From assembly GCF_021347895.1 (NCBI RefSeq), contig NC_067129.1, forward strand, positions 35,374,604 through 35,438,603: 64,000 bases of DNA, read 5' to 3'. A model generated the notes under the pieces. The model did not search any database and was not told where the DNA came from. It worked only from the letters and a program-made list of their open reading frames with translations. The position numbers and the translations under genes were made by a program. The DNA comes from Acanthochromis polyacanthus. Taxonomy: Eukaryota; Chordata; Actinopteri; Pomacentridae. Shown in pieces: positions 45,947-57,964 of the stretch (position 1 is its first letter; the number at the start of each line of letters is the position of its first letter).

Positions 45947-46620
45947 GGATCTGAGAATTTTTTCAAGATTTCAGCCATTAGAAATGATACAAGGAATGAA
46001 CAGCCTTGGCGGAGTACTGCGCTCTCTGAGTGCTTTTCTTGTTTATTAGTTATTGATGATGAGAAATCAGAGCATTATAGAATATGGCCATGTAGATCTA
46101 CCCACAAATGAAATGACCTTGCGCAGAGCATAGGCGTGTGTTATGCATGCATTCGTTATGTACAGATACTGAATTGCGTGACCTAAATTTGTCGTGGGCG
46201 GTGGGAATTGATGGGACTCGGCAATTGAATCAGTTGTTCCTTGTATCATTTCCGATGGATGGGTCCCGATAAGTCAGTCAATTTGTAGAAACATCTCATG
46301 TGATCAACAGCAGGCAGCTGACATAGTGTTCACTTGTTGTCATAGTTACAGTGATGCTGCTATCTCGCAATGATACAGAAATCTTTAAGAAATCCTTGGA
46401 TCCAGACTATAAGCCACATCACTGCCAAAATCGAATCACTTGGTCCTTGTATCATTTCTGACCTTCCCTAAAAATTTCACCCTATTCTGTTGTTGAGTAA
46501 GGTTGCGAACAGACAGACAAAAAGATGGACCGACAAACAAACGCCAATCATCATATAACTCAACCATGTTCCTTGGCAGAGTAATAATAGAGGTGATCAA
46601 GCCTTTCATCACTTCACTAT
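45947..46620. repeat. Unassigned dispersed repeat with internal inverted copies
   Basis: TAGTCTGGATCT..GA.TTTTTTCAAGATT at 45953 recurs inverted around 46380-46415. GAAATGATACAAGGA (45986) recurs inverted at 46236 and 46443. The right end (46500-46590) has a CAGACAGACAAA..GACCGACAAAC segment followed by CTTGGCAGAGTAAT, which I know as a common fish repeat tail but cannot name. Confidence 0.45.
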
Positions 46621-47037
46621 CAGCCATTTGCCTCTTCATATAAGAACTGCTGAGATTTTAGAACCTTTAAAGTAACTAATGAGGATTCTCCTCTTTTTTT
46701 TCACGTTTCATCCAATTAGAGCTCCTCCTCTCCACTCCATCTTTTTTTTGGGTCTTTGTTTTGTTATGTTTTTATTCAGATTTTCAGTCTTTCAGTCATC
46801 GTGTTTGTCCTATGCGTTGTTATGGATGTTTTCATTTGAACTTTTGAGTTTGTTTCACACCCTTTGAAGCAGAATGGAGCTAGGATGAGTCACATGACAG
46901 ATTTTCGTCATTTAATAGGATTATTTTAAATGAAAATGGAGAATTTGCATGTATGGAAGACGATCTGCATGTGGCCAAATTGTCTTCTGTACCACCAAAG
47001 AAATAAAAAGTTGAAAATAATTCTCACGTCCTCCTCA
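46621..47037. other. Intergenic, no gene seen
   Basis: Only a short frame (46679-46867) without recognisable content. Confidence 0.4.
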
Positions 47038-47042
47038 TCCAT

Positions 47043-48646
47043 TGTCAGGGCCCCCTCCTCCTCCTGCTGTTCTGCCCCCACCTGACATCCCTCCTCCTGC
47101 TCCCTCTCCCTCTCTCTCTCCTCCCCGCTCTCCCTTTCCCTCTCCGTCTAATGTTGCTGAGCGGAGTGCAGCCTCACGGCTGTCTCTGCTCAGCAATCAG
47201 CTCCCCACAGGATCCAGGCAGCTGCGAGTCATCTGCTGATTACACCTCTGCAATAAAGACCGGTCTCACCTTCCACACAATCTGCCAGATTGTAAACTCT
47301 GCTCTCGCAGTCAGTTCGCTTTCTAGCCCGCATAATTCCTGAATATTCTGACGAAGTGTATTAACACTATTTTCCTGCTCTAGTTCCTGCCGACCCAGCT
47401 GCCTGGACTCCCTCCCATTTCGCTGATCCTCCCTCACCTTGTCCTGGATTCCCTCCCCGGTCCACCAACACGTGGACACCCTGCCAGGCCATCCTGTCAC
47501 CTCGGATACCTCTGTGCTTCGCCCCCTCTGTCAGGATTCGGCCCTTGTGCTGCCTGTGTGTTCCTTCTGTGTTGGTTGTTTGTCTGTGTGCATTTTTGTT
47601 GTTGCCCTTTAGTGTGTTTTTTGGCTTGTCTCTGTCTCCCTCTGGCTGTGTTTTCACCCTGTCCCTCTTCCACTCGCTCGTCCCCTGGCTCTGTCTCATT
47701 AGCTCATCACCCTCACCTGTTGTAATCAGCTCCACTCAATTCACCTGGTCCTCTTCCCTGTTATTTAAGCTCTGCCATTTCCCCTCAGTCTTCGCTGGCA
47801 CATAGTTGGACATTCATTCAGTTTCTCTCCACTCCCCACTACCCTCCTCCGCTGGACTTTCACTTGTTGGACTTCGTCTTTTTCATCCCCTCACTGGATT
47901 ATCCCCACCGGACTCGTGTTTGTAAGACCTTAGTTTTGTTCTTGAGTTTGCTGTTTGTCTACCTGCTGTAGTGTTTTAGTTTTGCTGTAGCTTTTGTTTT
48001 GTTTAGTTTTTTGTCTCCTTTAGTCTAGCCGTTGTCCGTGCCTAGTTTAGTTTTTGTCTCCTCTATTAGTCTTCCTGTGGTCTTTGTCTAGGTTAGTTTT
48101 GTCCTTCCATTCCCTCCAGCCCTCCTGTGTTCCCTCCTGTGTTCCCTCCTGAGTCTGCTGTCCTATTAGTTTTAGTCCACCTAGTCTCGTTTTCAGTTAT
48201 TAATGGTTTTTGATTTTGTTAATAAATCCTTTAAATATGCCTAACGTTTTGTCAGTGATGTCTGCACCTGGGTTCTCCACCACTACCACCAATCCTAACA
48301 TTATGAGCCAGCCAGTTTGAACCCAGCAGACCACCCTTTAGCCATTTTCTTTTCGTGTAAAGAGAACCTCGAGTTTTTTGAGTCTAACACCCTCTCCTGG
48401 AACCCAAGCCTCCTGTCCGCTCTCCGCCGCCGAGCTCCCGTCCTCCCGGAAATCCAACCAGCTGCTGATCCCTGGCACCGCCGCTCCCTCCCCATTCTGT
48501 TCAGCACCCATCCCTGGTTCTTCCCGTCTCCCCTTCACCTCCCTCACTCCTTGCCCCGTCTGGTTCACTCATTAAACCCTGTTTATGAGTTCAGTCTCTG
48601 CCTCCGCTGTGTGCTCTCTGCCCGGGTTCTTCCGCAAACCGTAACA
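47043..48646 (+). mobile_element. Solo LTR (about 738 bp) interrupted by a second LTR element
   Basis: Ends TGTCAGGGCC (47043) and CCGTAACA (48646), with the pentamer TCCAT on both sides (47038-47042, 48647-48651). It contains AATAAAG near 47252. After removing the nested element (47529-48389) and one 5-bp duplication the LTR is about 738 bp. No internal region remains, so it is a solo LTR formed by LTR-LTR recombination before or after the nested insertion. Confidence 0.9.
47529..48389 (+). mobile_element. Collapsed copy of the 981-3869 LTR element, nested in the solo LTR
   Basis: 47529-48300 is an LTR of the same family (TGTCAGGATT...AATCCTAACA). It is followed by only 82 bp of interior (the gag start, through CTCGAGTTTTTTGAG) and then by TCTAACA, the last bases of a 3' LTR. 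CCCTC flanks both sides (47524-47528, 48390-48394). The interior and almost the whole 3' LTR were deleted through non-homologous joining, while the target duplication survived. Confidence 0.9.
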
Positions 48647-48840
48647 TCCATGCAGTCTGATAAGTTTGCTTAAAGCATTTTTAAAAAAAATAAATGTTGC
48701 CTCCTTCCATTTGTAACCACGTTGAAATAATAACAGTATTTTCATATATGAAATTCCACCAACTTCCAGGGATTCATGTAAATAATTATTTCATGTTTTG
48801 TATTCTGTGTTTAAAATGTGTTTCTTTTTTTTTTTTTTAT

Positions 48841-49331
48841 TGTTGTTGGAGTTATTACCATCTCCTCTAAGGGGTCGCAGTTTGATGAGGTCACTAATAT
48901 GCACCGGAAGAAAACACAGGACGTCGGAGTAACGGAGCTGTATGAAAGGGAGAACTGGCCGCTGGAATCGACAAGAGAGAAATGAACTTTATCTTCATGT
49001 GAGGGAACCCAGAACAGCGGTATGGACGCTTAATTGAGGGAGTATTCCTGTACATTGGAGAGACAGAACGTTGGAGGGACGTAGCGGCGGTATGGACAAT
49101 TAATAGAGGACATTTTCGTGTTGGAGAGACTGAGCGGTGTATGGCGCACGATTAGCCACCAATAACTGCTTGTTGAAGAGAAGGTAATAAACGTGTGTTA
49201 GCGACGTTCTGCGAGCCGACTCTTTATTCACTACACGACAAAGGAAAAAACAGAACACAACTCAGGACCATAATACCAGGTGTGTAGGTGGAATCACGGA
49301 GAAGCACACACACACACACACGCTGATTACA
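48841..49331 (+). repeat. 5' LTR of the gypsy element
   Basis: It ends ...GATTACA one base before a primer-binding site. The left border TG at 48841, after a T run, is a guess because no second LTR is present for comparison. A repeated phrase (GGTATGGAC..TTAAT.GAGG) occurs at 49019 and 49089. Confidence 0.6.
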
Positions 49332-49332
49332 A

Positions 49333-49350
49333 TGGTGCCGTGACCCAGAT
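49333..49350 (+). other. Primer-binding site, tRNA-His type
   Basis: TGGTGCCGTGACCCAGAT matches the complement of the 3' end of tRNA-His (TGGTGCCGTGACTCGGAT) at 16 of 18 positions and lies directly after the LTR. Confidence 0.7.
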
Positions 49351-49961
49351 CAATGGAAACGTGGCCCATTGCAACCGTGCCGTGACTTTTCCAGGATCAG
49401 TTTGAGGAGCGACGTCAGATCGTTCACTGAGGGAAGCTGCTGTCATTCATCTTCAGGATATTCAGGTACTCGGGGGACCTGTGCATGTCCATACAGCAAT
49501 TTTTCATTTTATGTGGACTGCGGCTTTATCATCCAGGAGCGGACTTTGTTCGGAAGAAAGACAAAATGGAGGCCGCTGTTCTTTTTTTCCCTTCTAACTT
49601 CATGTGGCTAGACTGACGGACAATATTTCTTCTTGAGGTTTGTGTGAGTGCATTTAGCTCTTGCTGTATTTTGGTTGTTATCTAATGTGGTTTTCACTGT
49701 CAGTGGGTGATGTAACCATGTTCTCATTTAGTTGAATTGTTTTCACGCTTTTTTTTCTTGCACGTGTGATTAGTAACATGGTGGGGGGCGAGACTTATTT
49801 CCTTGACAGGGAGGATGGGGGTGTTGATCGTGGGACCATGACCATGAGGTCAGCATGATGTTCATAAAACACTGTCCTGATCAGTCTCTCGCTAGTGTGT
49901 TCAAATTTAAAGCTGCAGGGAATGGACAGCTTGTGACATACAGGAGAGACTTGATGAACAT

Positions 49962-50414
49962 ATGCTGGAGAAAAGAACTAGGGCTGCTGGAACGAAGTCG
50001 CTTAAGCCAAGCGCAGAAGTACAAGAAGTTCATTCTCAGTGCCATGTGCCTGTGGTCAGTGATGTTGCTGTCCACAATGAAAAGGGGCCATCAGGACCGG
50101 CTCCCTCTACTGTTACCAATGTTGACAATGACTGTATGAAGAGTTTAGTGAACCTATTAGACAGACTAGTCACAGAACAGACACAAGTGACGACGAACCC
50201 CAGTAACTGAACTGCATTGTCTCAGCCTTCTCAGAAGCCGTGCAGGGTTTGTGAGAGTTTGAATCATTCTACCTTGTCTCACTGCAGACGTGAAAACAGA
50301 TGTCTCAAATGCTTGTCTCCTGGTCACTGGAAAAAAGACTGTCCACAGCAGAACAACCGACGCTGTCTTCAGCCCAGTGACAATGCGGTCAGACAGAACC
50401 AGCATTTAAACTAA
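49962..50414 (+). pseudogene. Gypsy gag C-terminal part with zinc knuckles, broken
   Basis: Frame 49962-50210 continues with a stop and short gap to 50217-50414. The second piece has a first Cys/His cluster (CRVCESLNHSTLSHC) and a classical CX2CX4HX4C knuckle (CLKCLSPGHWKKDC) used for RNA binding. An overlapping frame at 49855-50139 suggests a frameshift in the upstream part. Capsid is mostly missing. Confidence 0.7.
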
Positions 50415-50438
50415 ATAACCCACACCGGGAGAGGGGCA

Positions 50439-51119
50439 GTGTGGGTAAAGTGTCTGATTCCCTATCTGATCCGCCTGATCTCTCTGATCTTTATGAAAAA
50501 AATCTGTGCTAAAGCTCCTAAGGGGTCTAAAATTGTCATTCAAGCTACACAGAAGATCCAAGCTTTCAGTGAGCTCTTCTATGCTCCAGTTCTTGTCAAC
50601 AACAGTGTTCAGCTTCAGGGCATGTTAGACCCTGGCTGTATGGCTTGTAGCATCAGTCAGAATGCTGTCGAAAAACTCAGCTCTGCTGGTGTTTTACCTG
50701 AAAAAAAGCAACCTGAAGAGAACATCATCTTGGTTGGCTGTGGTGGGTTGCAGACACAGCCTGAGGGTCTCTATGACTTAGAGATGCAGCTTTATGGAGT
50801 GTGTTACACCGTACCCACATTGGTCGTACCTGGTCAGCATGACGACCTCATTGTGGGCTCAAATGTTATCAAGCAACTGATCCATTCCTTGAAGACTGAC
50901 AAGTATTGGGATATTGCTTCAAGGCATGAGCGTCTGTCTGACCCTGACATCGACAATTTCTTATCAATGTTCACCAATGTTGAGCGCTGGAGAGGGAGTG
51001 ACGTTCCTTACAAAATAAGGACTGTGAAACTCACCCAAGCAGTTACACTGTTACCAAGGCACGAACAACATCTGGTGTGGGGCAGACTCCCTGCTGGAGC
51101 TCCAATGTCTCCGGGCAGC
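50439..51119 (+). pseudogene. Gypsy protease region, interrupted by the L2
   Basis: A frame of about 227 codons with a retropepsin-like segment: FYAPVLVNNSVQLQGMLDPGCMACSIS, followed by GLYDLEMQLYGVCYTVPTLVVPGQ and DDLIVGSNVI. The active-site triad reads DPG instead of the usual DT/SG, which should inactivate it. The frame ends a few codons into the L2 insertion that starts near 51120. The protein continues after the L2 at 55252. Confidence 0.75.
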
Positions 51120-53866
51120 ATTGCAGCAGGAAGAATTTGTTAGCCTAAATGAATCAACTCCCCCTAGTCATATTAACTGTCGTATTCCTCGAATCACAGG
51201 CCGAGGAGGAGGAGTAGCAGCAATCTACCATTCTAGTTTAAAATTGAACCAGAGGCCTAAACCTGATTACCGCTCATTTGAAAATCTCACTCTTAGTCTC
51301 TCTCATCCAAATTTGAGAAAACAGTTTTATTTGTTGTTATATACCATCCTCCTGCTCCTTATTCTGAGTTTTTATCTCAATTCTCAGACTTTTTATCCGA
51401 ATTAGTGCTCAGTTCAGACAAAGTTATTATTGCGGGTGACTTTAACATTCATGTTGACATAGACAGCGACAAGCCTTACAACAGCTTTTAATTCATTATT
51501 AGACTCAATTGGGTTTTCTCAACATGTAAATAAACCAACTCATAGTTTTAATCACACTCTTGACCTTGTCCTGACTTATGGCATAGAAATTGAAGAGTTA
51601 ACAGTATTTCCCCAGAACCCTCTTCTTTCTGACCATTTTATAACATTTCAATTTAAAGTAAAGGATTGTTTAGCAGCTGAGAACAAATATCATTACAGTA
51701 GGTGTTTGTCTGACAATTCAGTAACTAAATTTAAGGAAATAACACCTTCTCTGTTTACTTCAGCAACATTTACTGATAAATCAGAAGGCAAATATTTTAA
51801 TTTTACCCCCACAGAAGTGGATTATTATGTTAATAATGCTTCAGCCTCACTGCGTACAACTCTTGATAGTGTTGCACCTGTAAAAAAGAAAGTTTTATCT
51901 CAGAGAAGACTTGCTCCTTGGTATAATTCCCAGCTGCGGATTTTAAAGCAGGCATCCTGAAAGCTGGAAAGAAAGTGGTATTCCACTAATTCAGAGGAAG
52001 TGTATGAGGCTTTGAAAAATAGTCTAGTAATCTATAAAAAAAGCTCTTCGTAATGCCAGGACAACTTATTATTCATCTTTAATAGGTGAGAACAAGAACA
52101 ACCTCAGGTTTCTCTTTAGCACTGTAGCCAGGCTGACAAAGAGTCAGAGCTCTGTTGAACCTTGTATTCCTTTAGCTTTAACCAGTAATGACTTCATGAG
52201 CTTCTTTACACATAAAATAGTTATGATTAGAGATAAAATTAATCTGGCCCTTACTACAAATGTCACAGATGCTTTTGAATTGGCTGTTAGACCTGATGAA
52301 TATTTAGAATTCTTCACTCCTATATGTCTCTGTGAACTAATTTCAACAGTTTCTACATCCAAACCATGAACATGTCTTTTAGATCCTATCCCAACTAGAG
52401 TCTTCAAGGAGATTTTACCTGTAATTATTTCTTCAATGTTAGATCTGATTAATCTCTCTCTAGTAACAGGCTATGTACCACAGGCTTTTAAGGTTGCTGT
52501 CATCAAACCCTTGCTTAAAAAGCCCACTTTAGATCCAGATGTGTTAGCTAACTAGAGACCAATATCCAACCTACCATTTCTCTCTAAAATTCTGGAAAGA
52601 ATAGTTGCAAATCAATTATGTGAACACTTAGAAAGGAATAATTTGTTTGAAGTGTTTCAGTCAGGCTTCAGAGTGTATCATAGCACAGAAACAGCTCTAG
52701 TGAAAGTTACTAATGACCTTCTCATAGCATCAGATAATGGACTAGTCTCTATACTTGTTTTGTTAGATCTTAGTGCAGCGTTTGACACAATCGACCACAA
52801 AATTTTATTACAGCGTCTAGAAAATTCAATTGGCATTAAAGGGACAGCACTGGACTGGTTTAAATCCTACTTATCAGATAGGTTCCAGTTTGTGCATGTC
52901 AACAATGACTCTTCTGAGCATACTAAAGTTAATCATGGAGTTCCTCAGGGTTCTGTCTTAGGACCGATACTTTTCACATTATACATGCTTCCTTTAGGCA
53001 ATATTATTAGGAGGCATTGTATTAACTTCCATTGTTATGCAGATGACACACAATTGTATTTATCTATGAAGCCAGATGAAACTGATCAGTTAGCTAGACT
53101 GCAAGATTGTCTTAAGGACATTAAAACCTGGATGACTTTTAACTTCCCACTGCTAAATTCAGACAAAACTGAAGTCATTGTATTTGGCCCCAAACATCTT
53201 AGAAACTCGCTTTCAAAGCAAATAGTTACTCTGGATGGCATCACGTTGGCCTCCAGTACTACTGTGAGGAATCTTGGAGTTATTTTTGACCAGGACATGT
53301 CCTTTAACTCACACATAAAGCAAGTCTGTAGGACTTCCTTTTTTCACCTGCGAAATATTGTAAAAATCAGGAACATCCTGTCTCAGAGTGATGCAGAAAA
53401 ATTAGTTCATGCTTTTGTTACTTCCAGGCTTGACTATTGCAATTCCTTATTGTCGGGTTGTCCAAATAGCTCTCTCAAACATCTACAGTTGATCCAAAAC
53501 GCTGCTGCGAGAGTACTGACAGGAGTTAGCAAAAGAGATCATATTTCCCCTATACTTGCTTCTCTTCACTGGCTTCCTGTTAAATCCAGAATAGAATTTA
53601 AAATCCTTCTTCTGACATATAAAGCTCTTAATAACAAATCTCCATCATATCTTAAAGATCTGTTAGTACCATATTATCCTAGTAGAACTCTTCGCTCTCA
53701 AACTGCAGGCTTACTTGTTGTTCCTAGAATTTCTAAAAGTAGAATGGGAGGCAGAGCCTTCAGTTATCAGGCGCCTCTCTTGTGGAACCTGCTCCCAGTT
53801 TGGGTTCGGGAGGCAGACACCCTCTCTATTTTTAAGACCAGGCTTAAAACGTTCCTTTTTGACTAA
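51120..53866 (+). pseudogene. L2 ORF2, endonuclease broken, reverse transcriptase open
   Basis: The endonuclease part (51120-51700) shows GRGGGVAAIYHSSLKL and VIIAGDFNIHVD in different frames, with further breaks at 51958 and 52554 (TAG in the NxRPISNLPF motif). From 52643 a 407-codon frame is open to the natural end and holds the RT core: QSGFRVYHSTETALV, LLDLSAAFDTIDH, GVPQGSVLGPILF, the catalytic YADDTQLYLS, and the C-terminal LDYCNSLLSGCPNSSLKHLQ and LHWLPVKSRIEFK. The protein would reverse-transcribe LINE RNA at a nick made by the endonuclease. Confidence 0.9.
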
Positions 53867-54650
53867 TCTTATAGTTAGGGCTGACTGGGTGGCCCACAGG
53901 GGTTTGGCTTGTGTCTTCATTGCACAGCTGATTCCCTCTTGGACGTCCCTTAGTTCTGCCCCTAGTCATGCTGCTATAGGCCTAGGATGCTGGGGGACTT
54001 CTCTTGACACACTGAGCCCTTCTCTATCTACCTTTACATTTAATATGTATACCATTATTGCAGTACATTCACTCTGTTTCCCCCTGTGCTATTTCTCCGA
54101 GTGTCCCTGGTCCCAGAGCTGGATGCTTCTGATTTGCGGTTGATGTTCCACCAACTGGTCCAGTCTCCACCATGTCCACTGTGGGTTGCTGCTGCTGACC
54201 TTCCTCCAGCCCTCCGCTTCCAGCTCCCCTTTTCCACCAGTCAACTCTGCATCGCCTTCACTGTACTTGTTATGCTAACTTACATACTGTTTGAATTTTA
54301 CTGCTAGCTATATATGGAGTATGTTTAATGTCAGAGCCATACATCATAAGAGTAAACTATGAGTCAGTTTTCAATGTTAGCTTATACTTTGTTTGTGTCA
54401 CATATCTTGTCACACATGTATCCAAATGTGTGTGGTGTTTTTCTTGCTTTCCCACCCCTCCCTCTTGCCCTCCTCTGTCCCTCTCAACCCGCCCGGCCAG
54501 CAGGCAGATGGGTCCCCCCTATTTAGAGCTGGGTTCTGCTCGAGGTTTCTTCCCTGTTAAAAGGGTGTTTTCCTTGCCACTGTCGCCTTTGGGCTTGCTC
54601 TGGGGGTCAGGCATATGGGTTCTGTAAAGCGTCTTGAGACGATTTGACTG

Positions 54651-55208
54651 TGTTATGCCCCTGTCTAGGGGGTAGGGTGCACAACATAAAGTAAAAAAAA
54701 GAAGAAAAAAATAACCCCGAATATTTCCCCAGTCCCCAAAAGAAACAACAGTCTAACAAGTTCTAAAAAGATACCAGAATATTTATTTTGCAATATAACT
54801 ACAGCTTAAAGAGGCCACTGCATGGGCTGTTCATTCAAAACCAACAAAAGACGGATACAAACTAAAGAGGCGTTTCTTGCTCTCAAACAAAAGAAAATAT
54901 CCAATCCAAAAACATACACAATAAGCAAAAAAAAACCTACTAAACCAAACAACAAGAACTCCGCTACTCTAATCGAATTCAAAGATTTGGAGGCTGGGGA
55001 GACACACAAAGGGTGCTGCTGTCAAAGTGGCTCCTCCATCACTGCCAGCCGCCAGGATTTGAAATAACAGCCAGCCAATCAGCATCGTCTGCCAATCACG
55101 CCTCCTGCACACAAAGATTACACAGAACCACAGAGCATCCACTCCCAGACAATAACACAGTTTGAAACTACAACAAAAAAAATACCAAATACGGCCACGG
55201 CCGTAACA
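54651..55208 (-). mobile_element. Solo LTR nested in the L2 3' UTR
   Basis: Ends TGTTATGCCCC and GGCCGTAACA with GACTG on both sides (54646-54650, 55209-55213). Removing it restores the common L2 sequence CGATTTGACTGTAATTGACGC. AATAAA occurs on the minus strand (near 54782), so the minus orientation is more likely. There is no internal region. Confidence 0.9.
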
Positions 55209-55252
55209 GACTGTAATTGACGCTATATAAATAAAATTGAATTGAATTGAAT

Positions 55253-57152
55253 TACTGTTGTCGTCGAGCCAACCAGCTTGAGAGCCATGCCACGAGGGGT
55301 TCTTGTAGGTCACCTTGTTACACCTCTTTGGGGCGACAGGTGGGTGCCAATGACAGTCGTTAACCCTTCTGACCGAGAAATCACACTGAAGAGGAACAGC
55401 AAACTGGCTGATGTGTTTCCATGCTTGGCTATTGAGGATCTAGATGTTTTTCAGGGTTGACATAAGGTTGGTGAGACACAGCTGTGTGACTCTGGGATAG
55501 GTCTGCATGGTTCGGGAACACTGAAGCCTGATTCCTCGAATTGTTTTTGCTCCCAGGCTCAGTCAGCTAAAAGTCTGTCAGATCTGGGTCTTGGTGACAT
55601 TGACATTGACTTTGGTCAGATTGGCGAAGTTTGTTTGGGTCGTCTTATACAGCTGCTAACTGAGTATCAGGACATCTTCTCCAAGCATCCGTTGGACTGT
55701 GGTGAGGTCAAGGGGTACACACATCGTATCCATCTCACCGATGATCGACCTTTCCGTTTACCATACAGGAGAGTTCCTCCAGCCCATTACCAGAAGCTGA
55801 GGCAAGTTCTAACAGACATGGAAGAAAATGGGATCATAAGGAAGTTGACAAGCGAGTACGCTTCCCCTCTTGTGATGGTATGGAAAAAAGATGGTGGGTT
55901 GCAGATTTGCACTGACTTCAGGTGGCTTAATGCTCTAACACTGAAGGATGCTCATCCCTTGCCACACCAGTCTGACTATTTAGTGGCACTAGAAGGCAAC
56001 TGTCTCTTCAGCACGATGGATCTGACCTCTGACTTCTTCAACATTCCAATGCATGAAGACGACAAGAAGTACACCGCTTTCACCACTCCTCTTGGACTGC
56101 ATGAGTATAATCGCATGCCGCAGGGTCTGTGTAACAGCCCTGCGTCCTTCATGAGGATGATGACTGGTATCTTTGGAGACATGAACTTCTCAAAACTCTT
56201 GTGCTATCTTGACGACCTTCTTATCTTTGCTCCATCAGGGGAGGAGGCTTTCTCACGATTGCGTACAGTGTTTCAGAGGTTACGTGAAAACTTGAAACTG
56301 GCTCCAAAAAAGTGCCATCTGCTTCGGAAGGAAGTGAAGTTTCTCGGGCATGTCATCAATGGTGAGGGGGTGTCTGTTGATCCTTCCAAGGTGGAAGTTA
56401 TCGGTAACATGAGGGTGCAAGACCTCATGGAGAACGATCGGTGTGTTCGCAGAATTAAATCATTCCTTGGCATGGTGTTCTACTACCAACATTTCATTCC
56501 CAACTGTTCTTTGATTGCAAAACTGCTGTTCGCACTTACAGCTGGTCAGAAAAGGCATGGTAGGACAGCCAAGACTGCGGAGTCTCAGGGTGCTTTTCGC
56601 AAACTTACCCCTGCAGATTGGACTGTGGAATGCGAGGAGGCATTTGACAAGTTGAAGGTCATGTTGTTGGAGTGTGTTGTCCTTGCCCATCCGGACTTTG
56701 ATGAACCATTTGTCCTGTCGGTCGATGCATCGCTGGACGGTCTTGATGCTGTACTTTCTCAGGTGCCATGGGGTAAGTCGAAGGTAAAACCTATAGCTTT
56801 TGCAAGTAAGACTCTCAGTGCCTCGCAGCGGAAATATCCAGCACATTGGTTGGAGTTTCTGGTTCTAAAGTGGAGCGTTTGTGAAAAATTCAGCCATTGG
56901 TTGAAGGGTCGCAGCTTCACCATATGGACTGATAATAATCCGCTCACTTATCTCTTGACGAAGCCGAAACTCGATGCATGTGAGATCCGTTGGGTGTCTA
57001 AGCTTGTGTCCTACTCCTTTGATCTCAAGCATTTGCCTGGAACACGAAATGTGGTTGCAGACACTTTGAGTCGTGACCTCTTTGCACGGAGTACTGGCCA
57101 GCGGTTGACAACAGAACCTTATGACTGCTTGGTATTTTTTTTAATTAAATAA
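55253..57152 (+). pseudogene. Gypsy reverse transcriptase and RNase H, 3' truncated
   Basis: A link segment (55278-55460) has a stop before the main frame 55635-57152 (505 codons). RT: FSKHPLDCGEVKGYTHRI, ICTDFRWLNALT, the first aspartate in FSTMDLTSDFFNIP (about residue 128), MPQGLCNSPASFMRMM and the catalytic YLDDLLIFAP (about residue 194). RNase H: LSVDASLDGLDAVLSQV and IWTDNNPLTYLL. A tether region between contains GMVFYYQHFIPNCSLIAK. The frame ends with unrelated residues at 57152, and integrase is absent. Confidence 0.9.
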
Positions 57153-57721
57153 GGACCTAGAATAAAGACAGAAGACTTAATCTGTGAAGACAATGTATCC
57201 ACTACATTTTGGCGGAGCTTTCATCCAAGAAGGTTGGTGGCAGCCGATGCTGAGGGATTGGCAGAGGACCGGGAACCACCCAAACAGGCGCCCAAATTCA
57301 CCGGAGAAGGTGAAAAAATCATTTTTTTTGTCTAAATTTGATGGGTGGGGCCCTGGCCCTCATCCAACCCCTTGGTTATCAGGTTAGTCATTTTTACCAA
57401 AAGAACCTAGATTTGATAATTAAATTGAGTAAACTTGTGGCAATGTGCTGAGCTTATCTTCAGATTCAAAAATGTGTGTGAATGAGTGTGGTGTAACTGT
57501 GTGTGGATGCATGTCAATAAGTTGATATTTGTGGGAGTAATTTGTATGTTGCTTGTCTGTGGTAGTAGAAGGATTTATGTTTTTTGTAAATGTTCAGAAA
57601 TACTGGCCATAGAGGTACTCACTTATGATGGAGTGTTAGAAAATAGTACCAATAGTGAGGGAGTGTTACAAAAGTGAGCGCTGTGATAGAAAAGTGAAGG
57701 AAAAAAAATAAGTGTTATAAT
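57153..57721. other. No gene recognised
   Basis: Sequence just after the gypsy truncation may still hold scraps of it (57184-57330), but no motif is clear. 57486-57677 is an unremarkable short frame. Confidence 0.35.
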
Positions 57722-57964
57722 GCCACAGGTGGGGCGTCAGGTCACCTGTCCTCCTGGACTGACTTCATGCGAAGTTCTACTGTTATTTGCCCTCCTGGGA
57801 TGACTAGAGTAGAGATGTGTTGGGATATAAAAGTGAAAAAGTTAAACGGCCACAGGTAGGTGGCTGCCGTGTGGGACGTCAGGTCATTTGTCCTTCTGGA
57901 GTGACTTCATGTGAAGTTCTACAGTCATTGTGCCCGTCGTAGACCCTTATGGGATGACCGAAGT
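57722..57964. repeat. Imperfect tandem duplication, about 127-bp spacing
   Basis: GCCACAGGT...GGACTGACTTCATGCGAAGTTCTAC (57722-57780) recurs as GCCACAGGT...GGAGTGACTTCATGTGAAGTTCTAC (57849-57922), and GGGATGAC follows each. It adjoins element C copy 2 and may belong to it. Confidence 0.7.

Larger units (their letters stand above)
51120..55252 (+). mobile_element. L2 LINE, 5' truncated in the endonuclease, containing a solo LTR
   Basis: It starts within endonuclease coding sequence (LQQEEFVSLNESTPP), continues through reverse transcriptase (52643-53866) and a 3' UTR, and ends with (TTGAA)n at 55237-55252 after GACGCTATATAAATAAAATTG. The flanking gypsy frame resumes at ACTGTTGTCG. A 558-bp solo LTR (54651-55208) sits in the UTR. 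Confidence 0.85.
48841..57152 (+). mobile_element. Ty3/gypsy element, 3' truncated, split by an L2
   Basis: A 5' LTR (about 48841-49331, uncertain left end, contains GTAATAAACG) is followed by a primer-binding site, a degraded gag with zinc knuckles, protease, and, after an L2 insertion (about 51120-55252), reverse transcriptase and RNase H. There is no integrase or 3' LTR; homology ends at about 57152. Confidence 0.85.
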
